Positions 17,164 through 24,690 of a DNA stretch of 64,000 bases are shown piece by piece. The DNA is from G963678255 sp963678255. Its GTDB lineage: Bacteria > Cloacimonadota > Cloacimonadia > Cloacimonadales > WRIO01. The stretch is taken from assembly GCA_963678255.2 (NCBI GenBank), contig CAXXTW010000002.1:310001-374000 (forward strand), written 5' to 3'. Under the pieces are notes generated by a model. The model ran no database searches. It saw only the letters and a list, made by a program, of their open reading frames with translations, and was not told the DNA's origin. Each line of letters opens with the position of its first letter. The first letter of the stretch is position 1. Made by a program: the position numbers and the translations under genes.

Positions 17164-18318
17164 ATGAAAAAAAATGTTATTTTAGTTTCTTTTTTTATTT
17201 TGGTGATGGGATTAATGGCACAAACAGCCATAATACCTGTAGGTAATGGCACAGAAGAAAATCCCTATCAGATTGCCACTTGGCAGAATTTATATTGGAT
17301 TACTGCACCTGGAACTGTTGATGGGCTTAGGCAAGCTGAAAGATGGACGAAACATTACATTCAAACAGGAGACATAGATTTTGCAAATGCAACTCCAACA
17401 ATAAGCACTTGGAACCATGGTACAGGATGGTCTCCTATAGGACTAAATACATCTTATTTGTTTAGAGGGTCATACGATGGAAACAACAAGACCATTACAG
17501 GATTATATATCAATCGACCAATGAGCTCATATCAAGGCTTATTTGGTTTTACAATAGAAGCTGAAATAAAAAATGTTAGTCTTATAAATACTTGTATTAC
17601 AGGAAATGATAATAGTGGGGGGTTAGTAGGATATAATTATTTTTATAGTACAATTTCCAACTGTTACTTATCTGGAAGTGTCACAGGAACAGAAGGTTTA
17701 ATTGGTGGCTTAGTTGGATTTAATTTAATTTCAAACCCTAACTACTGCAATACAGGTAATATTATTAAGGATATTAACAAGGGTAGGCTCGTTGAAAATA
17801 TTAAGGTAAATCAAATTAACAACTGCTTTTGGGATATTGAAACTTCCTGTCAATCTTCTTCAGACGGTTGCACAGGCAAAACAACAGTAGAAATGAAAAA
17901 TATTTCTACTTTTACTGATGCAGGATGGAGTTTTCCTGATGTTTGGAAGATAAACCCTGGTTTGAATAATGGCTATCCCTATTTAGGTTGTTATAACAGT
18001 GTGACTAATGAAGATATTATTAATATACCTCCTACTGATTCCAAAGCACTTTTAATGAATGCTTACCCCAATCCTTTTAACCCTAGTACAACTCTTTCTT
18101 TTGAATTATCTTCTCCTGAAATAGTCAAAATTGATATTTATAATGTGAAAGGTCAACTGGTTAAATCCCTAGTCAAAGGATTATACAATACTGGGAAACA
18201 TTCTATTATCTGGGATGGTAGAGATAATAAGGGAAAATCTGCTTGTTCAGGTGTCTATTTCTTCAGAATGCAAGCAGGGAAACATTCTCAAACCAAAAAA
18301 ATGATGTTAATGAAATAG
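17164..18318 (+). CDS. Secreted GLUG-motif protein with C-terminal FlgD-like/T9SS-type sorting domain
   Basis: 384 residues. The start at 17164 is chosen over an ATG at 17152 because GGAGG (17154-17158) is its ribosome binding site. Parts: signal peptide (cleaved near GLMAQ); 'NGTEENPYQIATWQNLYWI', the usual lead-in of GLUG proteins; a short set of GLUG-like repeats ('GGLVGYN', 'GGLVGFN'); then from about residue 300 the conserved C-terminal module 'AYPNPFNPSTTLSFEL', 'IDIYNVKGQLVKSL', 'HSIIWDGRDNKG', 'GVYFFRMQAG', which in this group targets proteins to the cell surface. GLUG proteins normally carry many more repeats, so this one may have lost copies. Likely an adhesin-like surface protein; its ligand is unknown. 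Confidence 0.85.
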   Translation: MKKNVILVSFFILVMGLMAQTAIIPVGNGTEENPYQIATWQNLYWITAPGTVDGLRQAERWTKHYIQTGDIDFANATPTISTWNHGTGWSPIGLNTSYLFRGSYDGNNKTITGLYINRPMSSYQGLFGFTIEAEIKNVSLINTCITGNDNSGGLVGYNYFYSTISNCYLSGSVTGTEGLIGGLVGFNLISNPNYCNTGNIIKDINKGRLVENIKVNQINNCFWDIETSCQSSSDGCTGKTTVEMKNISTFTDAGWSFPDVWKINPGLNNGYPYLGCYNSVTNEDIINIPPTDSKALLMNAYPNPFNPSTTLSFELSSPEIVKIDIYNVKGQLVKSLVKGLYNTGKHSIIWDGRDNKGKSACSGVYFFRMQAGKHSQTKKMMLMK

Positions 18319-18388
18319 GATCAAATGAATAATTGGGGTGAATCTATACGTTCTTACATAATGTAATGAACGAATTTTGTTAAACAAT

Positions 18389-19128
18389 GGGCGAACACAC
18401 AGGTTCGCCCCTACAAACCATTTATCAATGGTATCCCATGTTTTAAAATTTACCGTAATTTTTTTTGTAATTGTAGGGGCAGACCTGTGTCTACCCTAAT
18501 TGTTGAATTTCATTAATTAATCGAATCCTGCACAGTTTAAATAAGAACATTACTTAACTTTTCTGGGCGAACACACAGGTTCGCCCCTACAAACCATTTA
18601 TCAATGGTATCCCATGTTTTATTATTAACCGTAATTTTTTTTTTTGTAATTGTAGGGGCAGACCTGTGTGTCTGCCCTAATTGTTGAATTTCATTAATTA
18701 ATCGAATCCTGCACAGTTTAAATAAGAACATTACTTAACTTTTCTGGGCGAACACACAGGTTCGCCCCTACAAACCATTTATCAATGGTATCCCATGTTT
18801 TATTATTAACCGTAATTTTTTTTTGTAATTGTAGGGGCAGACCTGTGTCTACCCTAATTGTTGAATTTCATTAATTAATCGAATCCTGCACAGTTTAAAT
18901 AAGAACATTACTTAACTTTTCTGGGCGAACACACAGGTTCGCCCCTACAAACCATTTATCAATGGTATCCCATGTTTTATTATTAACCGTAATTTTTTTT
19001 TTTGTAATTGTAGGGGCAGACCTGTGTGTCTGCCCTAATTGTTGAATTTCATTAATTAATCGAATCCTGCACAGTTTAAATATGAACATTACTTAACTTT
19101 TCTGGGCGAACACACAGGTTCGCCCCTC
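18389..19128. repeat. Tandem array of about 180 bp hairpin-rich repeats (4 copies plus the start of a fifth)
   Basis: Copies begin at 18389, 18565, 18746, 18923 and 19104, so the period alternates 176, 181, 177, 181 bases: the array is a duplicated two-unit block of about 357 bases. Each unit has a GGGCGAAC-ACACAG-GTTCGCCC hairpin, a CCATT-TATC-AATGG hairpin, a poly-T stretch and a GGGCAGAC-CTGTGT-GTCTGCCC (or shorter) hairpin, then a constant 65 base spacer. The first and last hairpins are also complementary to each other (CCCCTACAA ... TTGTAGGGG), making the whole 110 base core an imperfect palindrome. Not a CRISPR: there are no variable spacers. Small ORFs in it are artefacts. Confidence 0.9.
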
Positions 19129-19596
19129 GTGCGTTAGTGATGGATAAATATCAGATGGGTGCAAGTCCCATCCAGAACTCGCATCAAGGTTCTGTAACTG
19201 AAAGTAACTGCGTCATCGTGAGATGAGGTGGAGAGCAACTGGAGGTGAAAGGTCAGTCCGTAGCGATTGCGAACTCGATTCGGCGGGTAATTGTGTCGAG
19301 CCTCCTAGGGTAGGGCGAAGATTGATGATTAGGAAAGAAGCAGGAGTGGAATCTGAGCAATCGCCTAATACACCTGATGAGCTGTATGATGTTAAAGATG
19401 TAAGCTATGTCAGGACATTACATGTGGTTGGAGATGGAATGGTCAGAAGGTATTTATCAGTAAGCTAAGAGACCTGATAATAGGAAGAGATGTTATCAGG
19501 AGTCAGAGTTCTCATAGTAGTGATCGATGATTTGGACAACATAACCAAATCGTAACGAAGGGGAACAGGATAATGAAATTTTGAAAGGAAGTAAAG

Positions 19597-20928
19597 ATGA
19601 AAGACAACTGTTCGATAGTGCCAGAAAAGGCTAAACAAGGGCAAGAAACCGAGACATCAGAGATTAGACAGAGATGGCAATGGGTGGAATCATCTATATG
19701 GACAGACAAGATGTTGACAGCTCTCGAAAGGGGAGTCAAAGGCGGTAAGTGGTTCAGTCTCTGTGACAAAATTTTTGACAGTGCTAACCTTTTTAGTGCA
19801 TGGCTAAAAGTCAAAGCAAATAAAGGGGGTATGGGCATTGACAATATAAGCATAGAGAAATTCAGACGACATGCAGAATCAAACATACTCAAGCTAGCAG
19901 AGAAACTTCGGAGTGATAGCTATCGAGCGCAAGCAGTCAAAAGAGTCATGATTGATAAGCCTGGAAGTAAAGAAAAGAGACCACTGGGAATACCAACAGT
20001 TATTGATCGAATCGTTCAGACAGCAATTAGAAATGCTATTGAACCGATTTTTGAGAAAGACTTCGCAGACCACAGCTATGGATTTAGACCCGGTAGAGGT
20101 TGTAAAGATGCGCTTAGGGTATTGGACAAATACCTTAAAGAAGGATATCAATATGTAGTTGATGCCGATCTTAAAGGATATTTTGATACGATTCCCAAAG
20201 ACAGACTTATGTCTTTAGTTCAAATGAAGATCGCAGACGGTAGAGTGCTCAAATGGATTGAAATGTATCTAAATCAGAGTATTTTCGATGGCGTCAAAAC
20301 ATGGACACCAGAGACAGGAACACCTCAAGGCGCTGTTTTAAGTCCACTTTTGGCAAATATTTATCTTGATCCGCTTGATAACCTGATGGCTAACAAAGGA
20401 TATAACATGATCCGATATGCAGATGACTTTATTGTGATCTGCAAAACTCGAGAAGCATCCTTGAAAGCACTAGAAATAATCACAGAGTGGACGATTAAGA
20501 ATGGATTAATATTACATCCGGAAAAGACTAAGATATTAGATGCTGAAGTTGATCCAATTGAATTTTTAGGCTATAGATTTTTCAAAGGAAAGAAATATCC
20601 TAAAGACAAAAGCATCAAGAAGTACAGAGACAGCATCAGGAAACACACGAGAAGAACAAACAGTATCAGTTTAGCGCAAATAATAAAGAAAATCACCCCA
20701 ATTATGCGTGGGTGGTTTGAATATTATAAGCATAGCTACAAAACCACCTTTCCTAATATTGATGGCTGGACAAGACGCAGATTACGAAGTATTCTAAAGA
20801 GGTATGGAAAGCGAAGAGGTATCTCAACAATGAAAGATAATCTCAGGTATCCCAATAAGATCTTTGAAGATGCTGGGTTTTTCTCTTTAACCAAAGCCCA
20901 TCATGAATTATGTCAATCTCTACATTAA
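19597..20928 (+). CDS. ltrA: Group II intron reverse transcriptase/maturase
   Basis: 443 residues, encoded in intron domain IV. Seen in order: RT0-RT2 ('KANKGGMGIDNISIEKF', 'KRPLGIPTVIDRIVQTAI'), the fingers motif 'YGFRPGRGCKDAL', 'DADLKGYFDTI' (RT3), 'TPQGAVLSPLLANIYL' (RT4), the catalytic RYADDF (about 274-277), 'LHPEKTKI' and 'FLGYRF', then the maturase (GIIM/X) region with 'RGWFEYY'. There is no C-terminal HNH endonuclease. The protein copies the intron RNA into DNA and helps it fold and splice. Its composition is less AT-biased than the neighbours, fitting acquisition by transfer. AGGAAG precedes the ATG. Confidence 0.95.
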   Translation: MKDNCSIVPEKAKQGQETETSEIRQRWQWVESSIWTDKMLTALERGVKGGKWFSLCDKIFDSANLFSAWLKVKANKGGMGIDNISIEKFRRHAESNILKLAEKLRSDSYRAQAVKRVMIDKPGSKEKRPLGIPTVIDRIVQTAIRNAIEPIFEKDFADHSYGFRPGRGCKDALRVLDKYLKEGYQYVVDADLKGYFDTIPKDRLMSLVQMKIADGRVLKWIEMYLNQSIFDGVKTWTPETGTPQGAVLSPLLANIYLDPLDNLMANKGYNMIRYADDFIVICKTREASLKALEIITEWTIKNGLILHPEKTKILDAEVDPIEFLGYRFFKGKKYPKDKSIKKYRDSIRKHTRRTNSISLAQIIKKITPIMRGWFEYYKHSYKTTFPNIDGWTRRRLRSILKRYGKRRGISTMKDNLRYPNKIFEDAGFFSLTKAHHELCQSLH

Positions 20929-20947
20929 GAGTAAAACATTATCTGGA

Positions 20948-20980
20948 GAGCCGTGTGCGGGAGAACCGCATGCACGGTTC
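20948..20980 (+). ncRNA. Group II intron domain V
   Basis: The hairpin GAGCCGTGTGCGG-GAGA-ACCGCATGCACGGTTC (as read across 20948-20980) has the usual domain V layout: catalytic AGC triad at the base, a GNRA-type loop and a two-base bulge region. It lies 20 bases after the reverse transcriptase stop. The GC-rich hairpin behind it (GGGGCG ... CGCCCC, about 20989-21013) fits domain VI. Confidence 0.85.
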
Positions 20981-21021
20981 GGAGGGAGGGGCGTCAGTAA
21001 TGGTAGCGCCCCTACCCCTAT

Positions 21022-21108
21022 CAAACCATTTATCAATGGTATCCCATGTTTTAATAATTAACCGTATTTGTTTTTTGTAATTGTAGGGGCAGACCTGTGT
21101 GTCTGTCC
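21022..21108. repeat. Remainder of the fifth array unit, 3' of the intron
   Basis: From CAAACCATTTATCAATGG onward the sequence follows the array unit (CCATT/AATGG hairpin, TCCCATG, poly-T, TTGTAGGGGCAGACCTGTG) and diverges at about 21108, before the constant spacer. Together with 19104-19128 it makes up the unit split by the intron. Confidence 0.85.
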
Positions 21109-21333
21109 AAAAAGAGATAAATATTCTTCTACGAAAATCTTGTTTGCAGAGTAATAAATACAAATTGGTAGTTCATATAGCAATCATACCGCATCTCTGA
21201 TGCTAATCAGCTCCAGAGGAGCGGTATCTTTGTAACACTGGGTGTAAGCTCAGTGACAGCTATACAACAACATCATAGCTCCAGCAGAGCGACATATTTA
21301 ATAATTATTTCCAAATACACAAAAAACTGTACA
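21109..21333. repeat. Degenerate dispersed repeats ('AGCTCC-GAGCG' type), no gene
   Basis: After the array comes a degraded copy of the 16766 palindrome (TCTTGTTTGCAGA), then CAGCTCC-AGAGGAGCGGTAT, ACACTGGGTGTAAGCTCAGTG and ATAGCTCCAGCAGAGCGACA. Each of these is a short imperfect palindrome, and similar 'tagctccagcggagcgat' sequences are scattered through many FCB-group genomes (from memory, not searched). I see no coding potential. Confidence 0.5.
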
Positions 21334-21879
21334 CTACCCAAAAGGTGCAGTAAATTGCTGATTTTGGGGATAATCCTTTGTTAAAATGGCTTTATATTCA
21401 GAGAAATATGTAAAATATTCAATCAAACACAGAGCGTTGAGTTTATAGAAATTGATGACTTTAGGAAGAAATTTAACCCGGATATAATCTGCTAAGGAAA
21501 AAGAAACAAAGTATTTAAAGAAATCTTCAAAAGTGAGTGATTTTTTTTGTGTACTCTGCATTAATTGATCAAGTTTATGAGTGATTTTTAGGAAAATGGA
21601 GTAATTACATAGAAATTTACGTCTGATATGCGGGAATTCTTTTTTATATTGTTTAGCATAGAGAGATAAATCGGTTTTAAAACGGAGCGGGAGTACTTCC
21701 CATATTTGTAAAGTTACTGATTGCAACTCTTTAATCTTACGATTTTGAGGCATTTCCGGAACAGGATAGTAATTTCTGGTGAAGCAAATTGCTCCTTCAT
21801 TATGGTAACAATAGACTACATCGTCTCGTTTTCCGCCTTTTGGGTAAAGTGTTGAACCTAGTTTAAAGAAAACTCGCAT
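21334..21879 (-). CDS. Hypothetical protein of the accessory zone
   Basis: 181 residues, no signal peptide, no membrane helix. The N-terminus 'KLGSTLYPKGGKRDDVVYCYHNEGAICFTRNYYPVPEM' (two halves of a beta-rich region) gives way to a basic, helical C-terminal two thirds rich in Phe, Tyr, Leu and Lys. I do not recognise it. It stands alone, flanked by the repeat/intron zone and by a 530 base region without genes, so it may belong to a mobile or genus-specific family. The upstream sequence has no clear ribosome binding site (AATAATTCC would read GGAATTATT). Probably real, because the frame is long and the composition is protein-like. Confidence 0.6.
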   Translation of the reverse strand: MRVFFKLGSTLYPKGGKRDDVVYCYHNEGAICFTRNYYPVPEMPQNRKIKELQSVTLQIWEVLPLRFKTDLSLYAKQYKKEFPHIRRKFLCNYSIFLKITHKLDQLMQSTQKKSLTFEDFFKYFVSFSLADYIRVKFLPKVINFYKLNALCLIEYFTYFSEYKAILTKDYPQNQQFTAPFG

Positions 21880-22409
21880 AATAATTCCTTATATTTACGC
21901 AAATTAAAACTAAAACATCATCTTAATATAACTTTAAGACTCAATAATTTGTCAATCTTTTTTTTTAACTTATTTTTTATTTATAGTATAAAATAAAATA
22001 TACCAAGCTCCAAGGAAGAAAGCACCTTCATCCCATTTATACCTAGCCTTAGTCTTATAAATTAGTGAGGAGCTTGTTGAAAAAAACATTTTAGCTACTT
22101 TTCTTAGAAATGAATAAAGAAAAGTAATTTATTCTCTTTTAAAAGAAGAAAGAGTTATTCAATTTTGGGCAAATAGAATATTTATTTTAAAGAATAACAA
22201 GTATCTATAAGATCAAGATAATATATAAAGCAAATTGGATGTTCATACATAAAAATAGGGGATTAAACATGTAACAAAAAATGCAGATTATTTTTGAGAT
22301 ATGATAAAGAAAATTTTTGAGTATTCTTATTAATTAGTAAAGTGAAGAGTAAATCTTATTGACAAAAATTCCAAATGAATATGATTGAGAAAAAGAAAAT
22401 GGAGAAAAT
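21880..22409. other. Intergenic region without recognisable genes
   Basis: 530 AT-rich bases with scattered stops in all frames. The only readable element is a promoter-like pair, TTGACA (22359-22364) and TATGAT (22380-22385) with a short 15 base spacer, 25 bases before the ATG at 22410. No repeat or structured RNA is recognised. Confidence 0.5.
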
Positions 22410-23399
22410 ATGTCAGATAAGAGAAACAGAGTTTTAGCCTTATTTTCAGGCGGACTAGACAGCATAATTACAGTAAAATATATGGAAAAAATAGGATATG
22501 AAGTCATCCCTGTTTTCTTTTCAACCCCATATTTTCTACCCACAAAAGCTCAAAATATGGCTCAGGTAAACAACATTCAATTAGAGATAATAGATATCAC
22601 CGAAGTTCATAATAAAATGTTAATGAATCCTGTGTATGGATTTGGAAAGCATTTAAATCCATGTATTGATTGTCATGGATTGATGTTTAATATTCTTTAT
22701 AGTTATATGGAGAAATATGATGCAGATTTTATGGTTTCAGGTGAAGTTTTAAATCAAAGACCAATGTCACAACGCAGAGATGCCTTAAATGCAGTAAAAA
22801 AAATAAGTGGAGCAGGGGATTATATAATACGACCTTTAAGTCAAAAATTATTGCCAGACACTCTTCCAATACGTGAGAACTGGGTGGCTAAAGATAAATT
22901 ACTGGATATTTGTGGAAGAAGCAGATCACGTCAAATAGCTTTAGCTGAAGAATTAGGGGTTGTCGAATATCCAAATTCAGGTGGAGGATGCTTATTAACA
23001 GACAAAGGTTATACCAAACGTCTTCAGGATATTTTGGAAAATCATTCATTATTACCAAAGTATATACAATTACTAGAACATGGGAGACATTTTAGATTGA
23101 ATCCATCATGTAAAGCGATCATAACCAGAACAAAAGGAGAAAGTGATATTATTACTCCTCTTTTAACAGATGAGCTAGTCATTAAATGTAAAGATATTCC
23201 AGGACCATTAGGAATCATTCAATCAAATGATGTCATTACAACAGAAGAAATAAAGTTGGCTGGATCAATCCTTTTAAGATATAATGGGAAATCAAGTGCT
23301 GAAGAAATTGTACAATATGGAAAAGTATTTGAACTAAATGATGAAGTAACTGTCACAAAAATTTCAGATGAAGCAATAATTCAATATAAAATTAATTAG
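22410..23399 (+). CDS. PP-loop sulfurtransferase of the ThiI/MnmA type with NFACT-R-like C-terminus
   Basis: 329 residues. The PP-loop ATP-binding motif SGGLDS is at 13-18, a cysteine pair in NPCIDC (Cys85, Cys88) resembles the MnmA/TtuA active site, and a third cysteine stands in SGGGCLLT. The C-terminal part ('LLEHGRHFRLN', 'AIITRTKGESDIITPL', 'CKDIPGPLGII') matches the RNA-binding NFACT-R/DUF814-like domain known to be fused to PP-loop enzymes. It therefore probably thiolates a tRNA uridine, like short ThiI proteins without THUMP domain. GGAG precedes the ATG; the MBL gene starts 9 bases after the stop. The exact modified position is not predictable. Confidence 0.82.
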   Translation: MSDKRNRVLALFSGGLDSIITVKYMEKIGYEVIPVFFSTPYFLPTKAQNMAQVNNIQLEIIDITEVHNKMLMNPVYGFGKHLNPCIDCHGLMFNILYSYMEKYDADFMVSGEVLNQRPMSQRRDALNAVKKISGAGDYIIRPLSQKLLPDTLPIRENWVAKDKLLDICGRSRSRQIALAEELGVVEYPNSGGGCLLTDKGYTKRLQDILENHSLLPKYIQLLEHGRHFRLNPSCKAIITRTKGESDIITPLLTDELVIKCKDIPGPLGIIQSNDVITTEEIKLAGSILLRYNGKSSAEEIVQYGKVFELNDEVTVTKISDEAIIQYKIN

Positions 23400-23407
23400 G
23401 AGATCAT

Positions 23408-24034
23408 ATGATAAAATTTAAACTCTTCAATCTTTTAGAATCTTTTGAAACCAATACATATTTAGTTTATGATGAAGAATCAAAAGAAGCTATATTGATA
23501 GACCCTGCAGCTCCGAGTGAACAATTAAAATTGTTTATAGAAGACATGCAATTAAATCTAGTGCATATATTTAATACCCATGGACATGGAGATCATATCG
23601 GAGGTAATGAATATTTTCACAAAATTTTTAATGCGCCTATAGGAATCCATGATTTTGATTCTCAAATGCTAATAGATTCAGCCTTGAATATGAGTGATTT
23701 TATGTACACTCCGATCATTTCACCCACAGCAAGTTTATTGATGAGAGAAAGATACAATTTTACTTTAGGAGACAATGCAGTGGAAATCATCCACACTCCA
23801 GGTCATACAAGAGGAGGAATGGTCATTTATTGTAAACCTTATCTATTTTCAGGAGATACTTTATTTAATCAATCAGTAGGTCGAACGGATTTACCAGGAG
23901 GAGATAGTCGTCAATTAATAGAATCCATAAAAAAGAAGATTTATGTATTACCAGATGAAACGATCGTTTTTCCAGGTCATGGACCTTCAACAACAATAGG
24001 AGCAGAAAAGAAAGATAATCCCTTTGTTTTATAA
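23408..24034 (+). CDS. Metallo-beta-lactamase fold hydrolase (glyoxalase II-like)
   Basis: 208 residues with the metal-binding set of the MBL superfamily: HGHGDH (58-63), a second His in 'IHTPGHTRGGMVIY', Asp in 'FSGDTLFNQSVGRTDLPGG' and the last His in 'FPGHGPSTT'. Such short forms act as hydroxyacylglutathione hydrolase-like thioesterases or persulfide dioxygenase relatives. Cotranscription with the ThiI-like gene (9 base gap) might point to sulfur chemistry, but this is only a hint. GGAG lies just before the ATG. Confidence 0.88.
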   Translation: MIKFKLFNLLESFETNTYLVYDEESKEAILIDPAAPSEQLKLFIEDMQLNLVHIFNTHGHGDHIGGNEYFHKIFNAPIGIHDFDSQMLIDSALNMSDFMYTPIISPTASLLMRERYNFTLGDNAVEIIHTPGHTRGGMVIYCKPYLFSGDTLFNQSVGRTDLPGGDSRQLIESIKKKIYVLPDETIVFPGHGPSTTIGAEKKDNPFVL

Positions 24035-24105
24035 AAACAAATTATTTAATTGACAAGTAATAAAAATTTTGTTAATTTTAAAAAATTAAATAAAGGGAGA
24101 TAAAA

Positions 24106-24678
24106 ATGCTAAAAGATCTAGTAGAGAAAAATCGTAGTGTAAGACGATATGATTCCTCCTATCAAGTAAGTAAAGAGCAATTAACAGATCTTGTTGATTT
24201 AGCGCGTATAGCTCCATCAGCAGCAAATAGACAACCAATAAAATATATACTCTGTTATGAACCATTAGTTAATGAAAAAGTATTTGCATGTATGGGTTGG
24301 GCAGGTTATTTACAAGATTGGAAAGGTCCGAGCGTCAATGAAAGACCAACAGGTTATATAATCATGATAACAGAAGTACAGATTGCGCCTCATGTCAATA
24401 TTGATCCTGGTATTTTTGCTCAAACAATTCTATTAGGAGCAACAGAAATGGGATTAAATGGATGTATGATAGCATCTGTAAACAAGAATAAAATAAGAAA
24501 AGCATTAAACATACCCACAACTTATGAGATTTTATTAGCAATATCAATTGGAAAATCTGGAGAAACAGTCGTAATTGATTCTCTTGAAAAAGAAGGAGAT
24601 ATCCGTTATTGGCGAGATGAAAACAGTGTTCATCATGTACCAAAAAGAAAACTCGAAGACATTATAATATCATTTTAA
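24106..24678 (+). CDS. Nitroreductase family FMN protein at the head of the nqr operon
   Basis: 190 residues with the family start 'VEKNRSVRRYDSSY', the FMN-contacting 'ARIAPSAANRQPIKYI' and 'ILLGATEMGLNGCMIAS'. These dimeric flavoproteins reduce nitro or quinone-like compounds with NAD(P)H. The nqrB start is 12 bases after the stop and a plausible promoter (TTGACA at 24050-24055) lies upstream, so it heads the nqr transcript. A functional link with quinone or flavin redox chemistry is possible but not shown. A second family member lies at 36811. Confidence 0.85.
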   Translation: MLKDLVEKNRSVRRYDSSYQVSKEQLTDLVDLARIAPSAANRQPIKYILCYEPLVNEKVFACMGWAGYLQDWKGPSVNERPTGYIIMITEVQIAPHVNIDPGIFAQTILLGATEMGLNGCMIASVNKNKIRKALNIPTTYEILLAISIGKSGETVVIDSLEKEGDIRYWRDENSVHHVPKRKLEDIIISF

Positions 24679-24690
24679 AAGGAAAACTTC

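Larger units (their letters stand above)
19129..21021 (+). mobile_element. Group II intron with reverse transcriptase, inserted in the repeat array
   Basis: The 5' end GTGCG at 19129 matches the group II consensus; about 470 bases of structured, GC-richer RNA precede the ORF; domain V follows the ORF at 20948-20980 and domain VI reaches to about 21021. Removing it joins the first hairpin of the fifth repeat (…CGCCCCTC) to CAAACCATTT, restoring a repeat unit with one mismatch. Insertion is directly behind a terminator-like hairpin, the known preference of group IIC introns, and the protein lacks an endonuclease domain, also as in IIC; the subclass remains a guess. All parts look intact, so it may be active. 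The exact 3' boundary is uncertain by one or two bases. Confidence 0.85.

Noticed and set aside
18537..19089. Two nearly identical 64-residue minus-strand ORFs (18537-18731, 18895-19089) and a similar one at 20939-21163
   Set aside because: They are readings of the palindromic repeats; their identity follows from the 358 base duplication and they have no ribosome binding site or protein-like composition.
18389..19128. CRISPR array
   Set aside because: The whole unit of about 180 bases is repeated, including the part that would be a spacer; there are no unique spacers and no cas genes.
19223..19468. 81-residue plus-strand ORF
   Set aside because: It lies in the structured 5' RNA part of the group II intron and its sequence is explained by that RNA.
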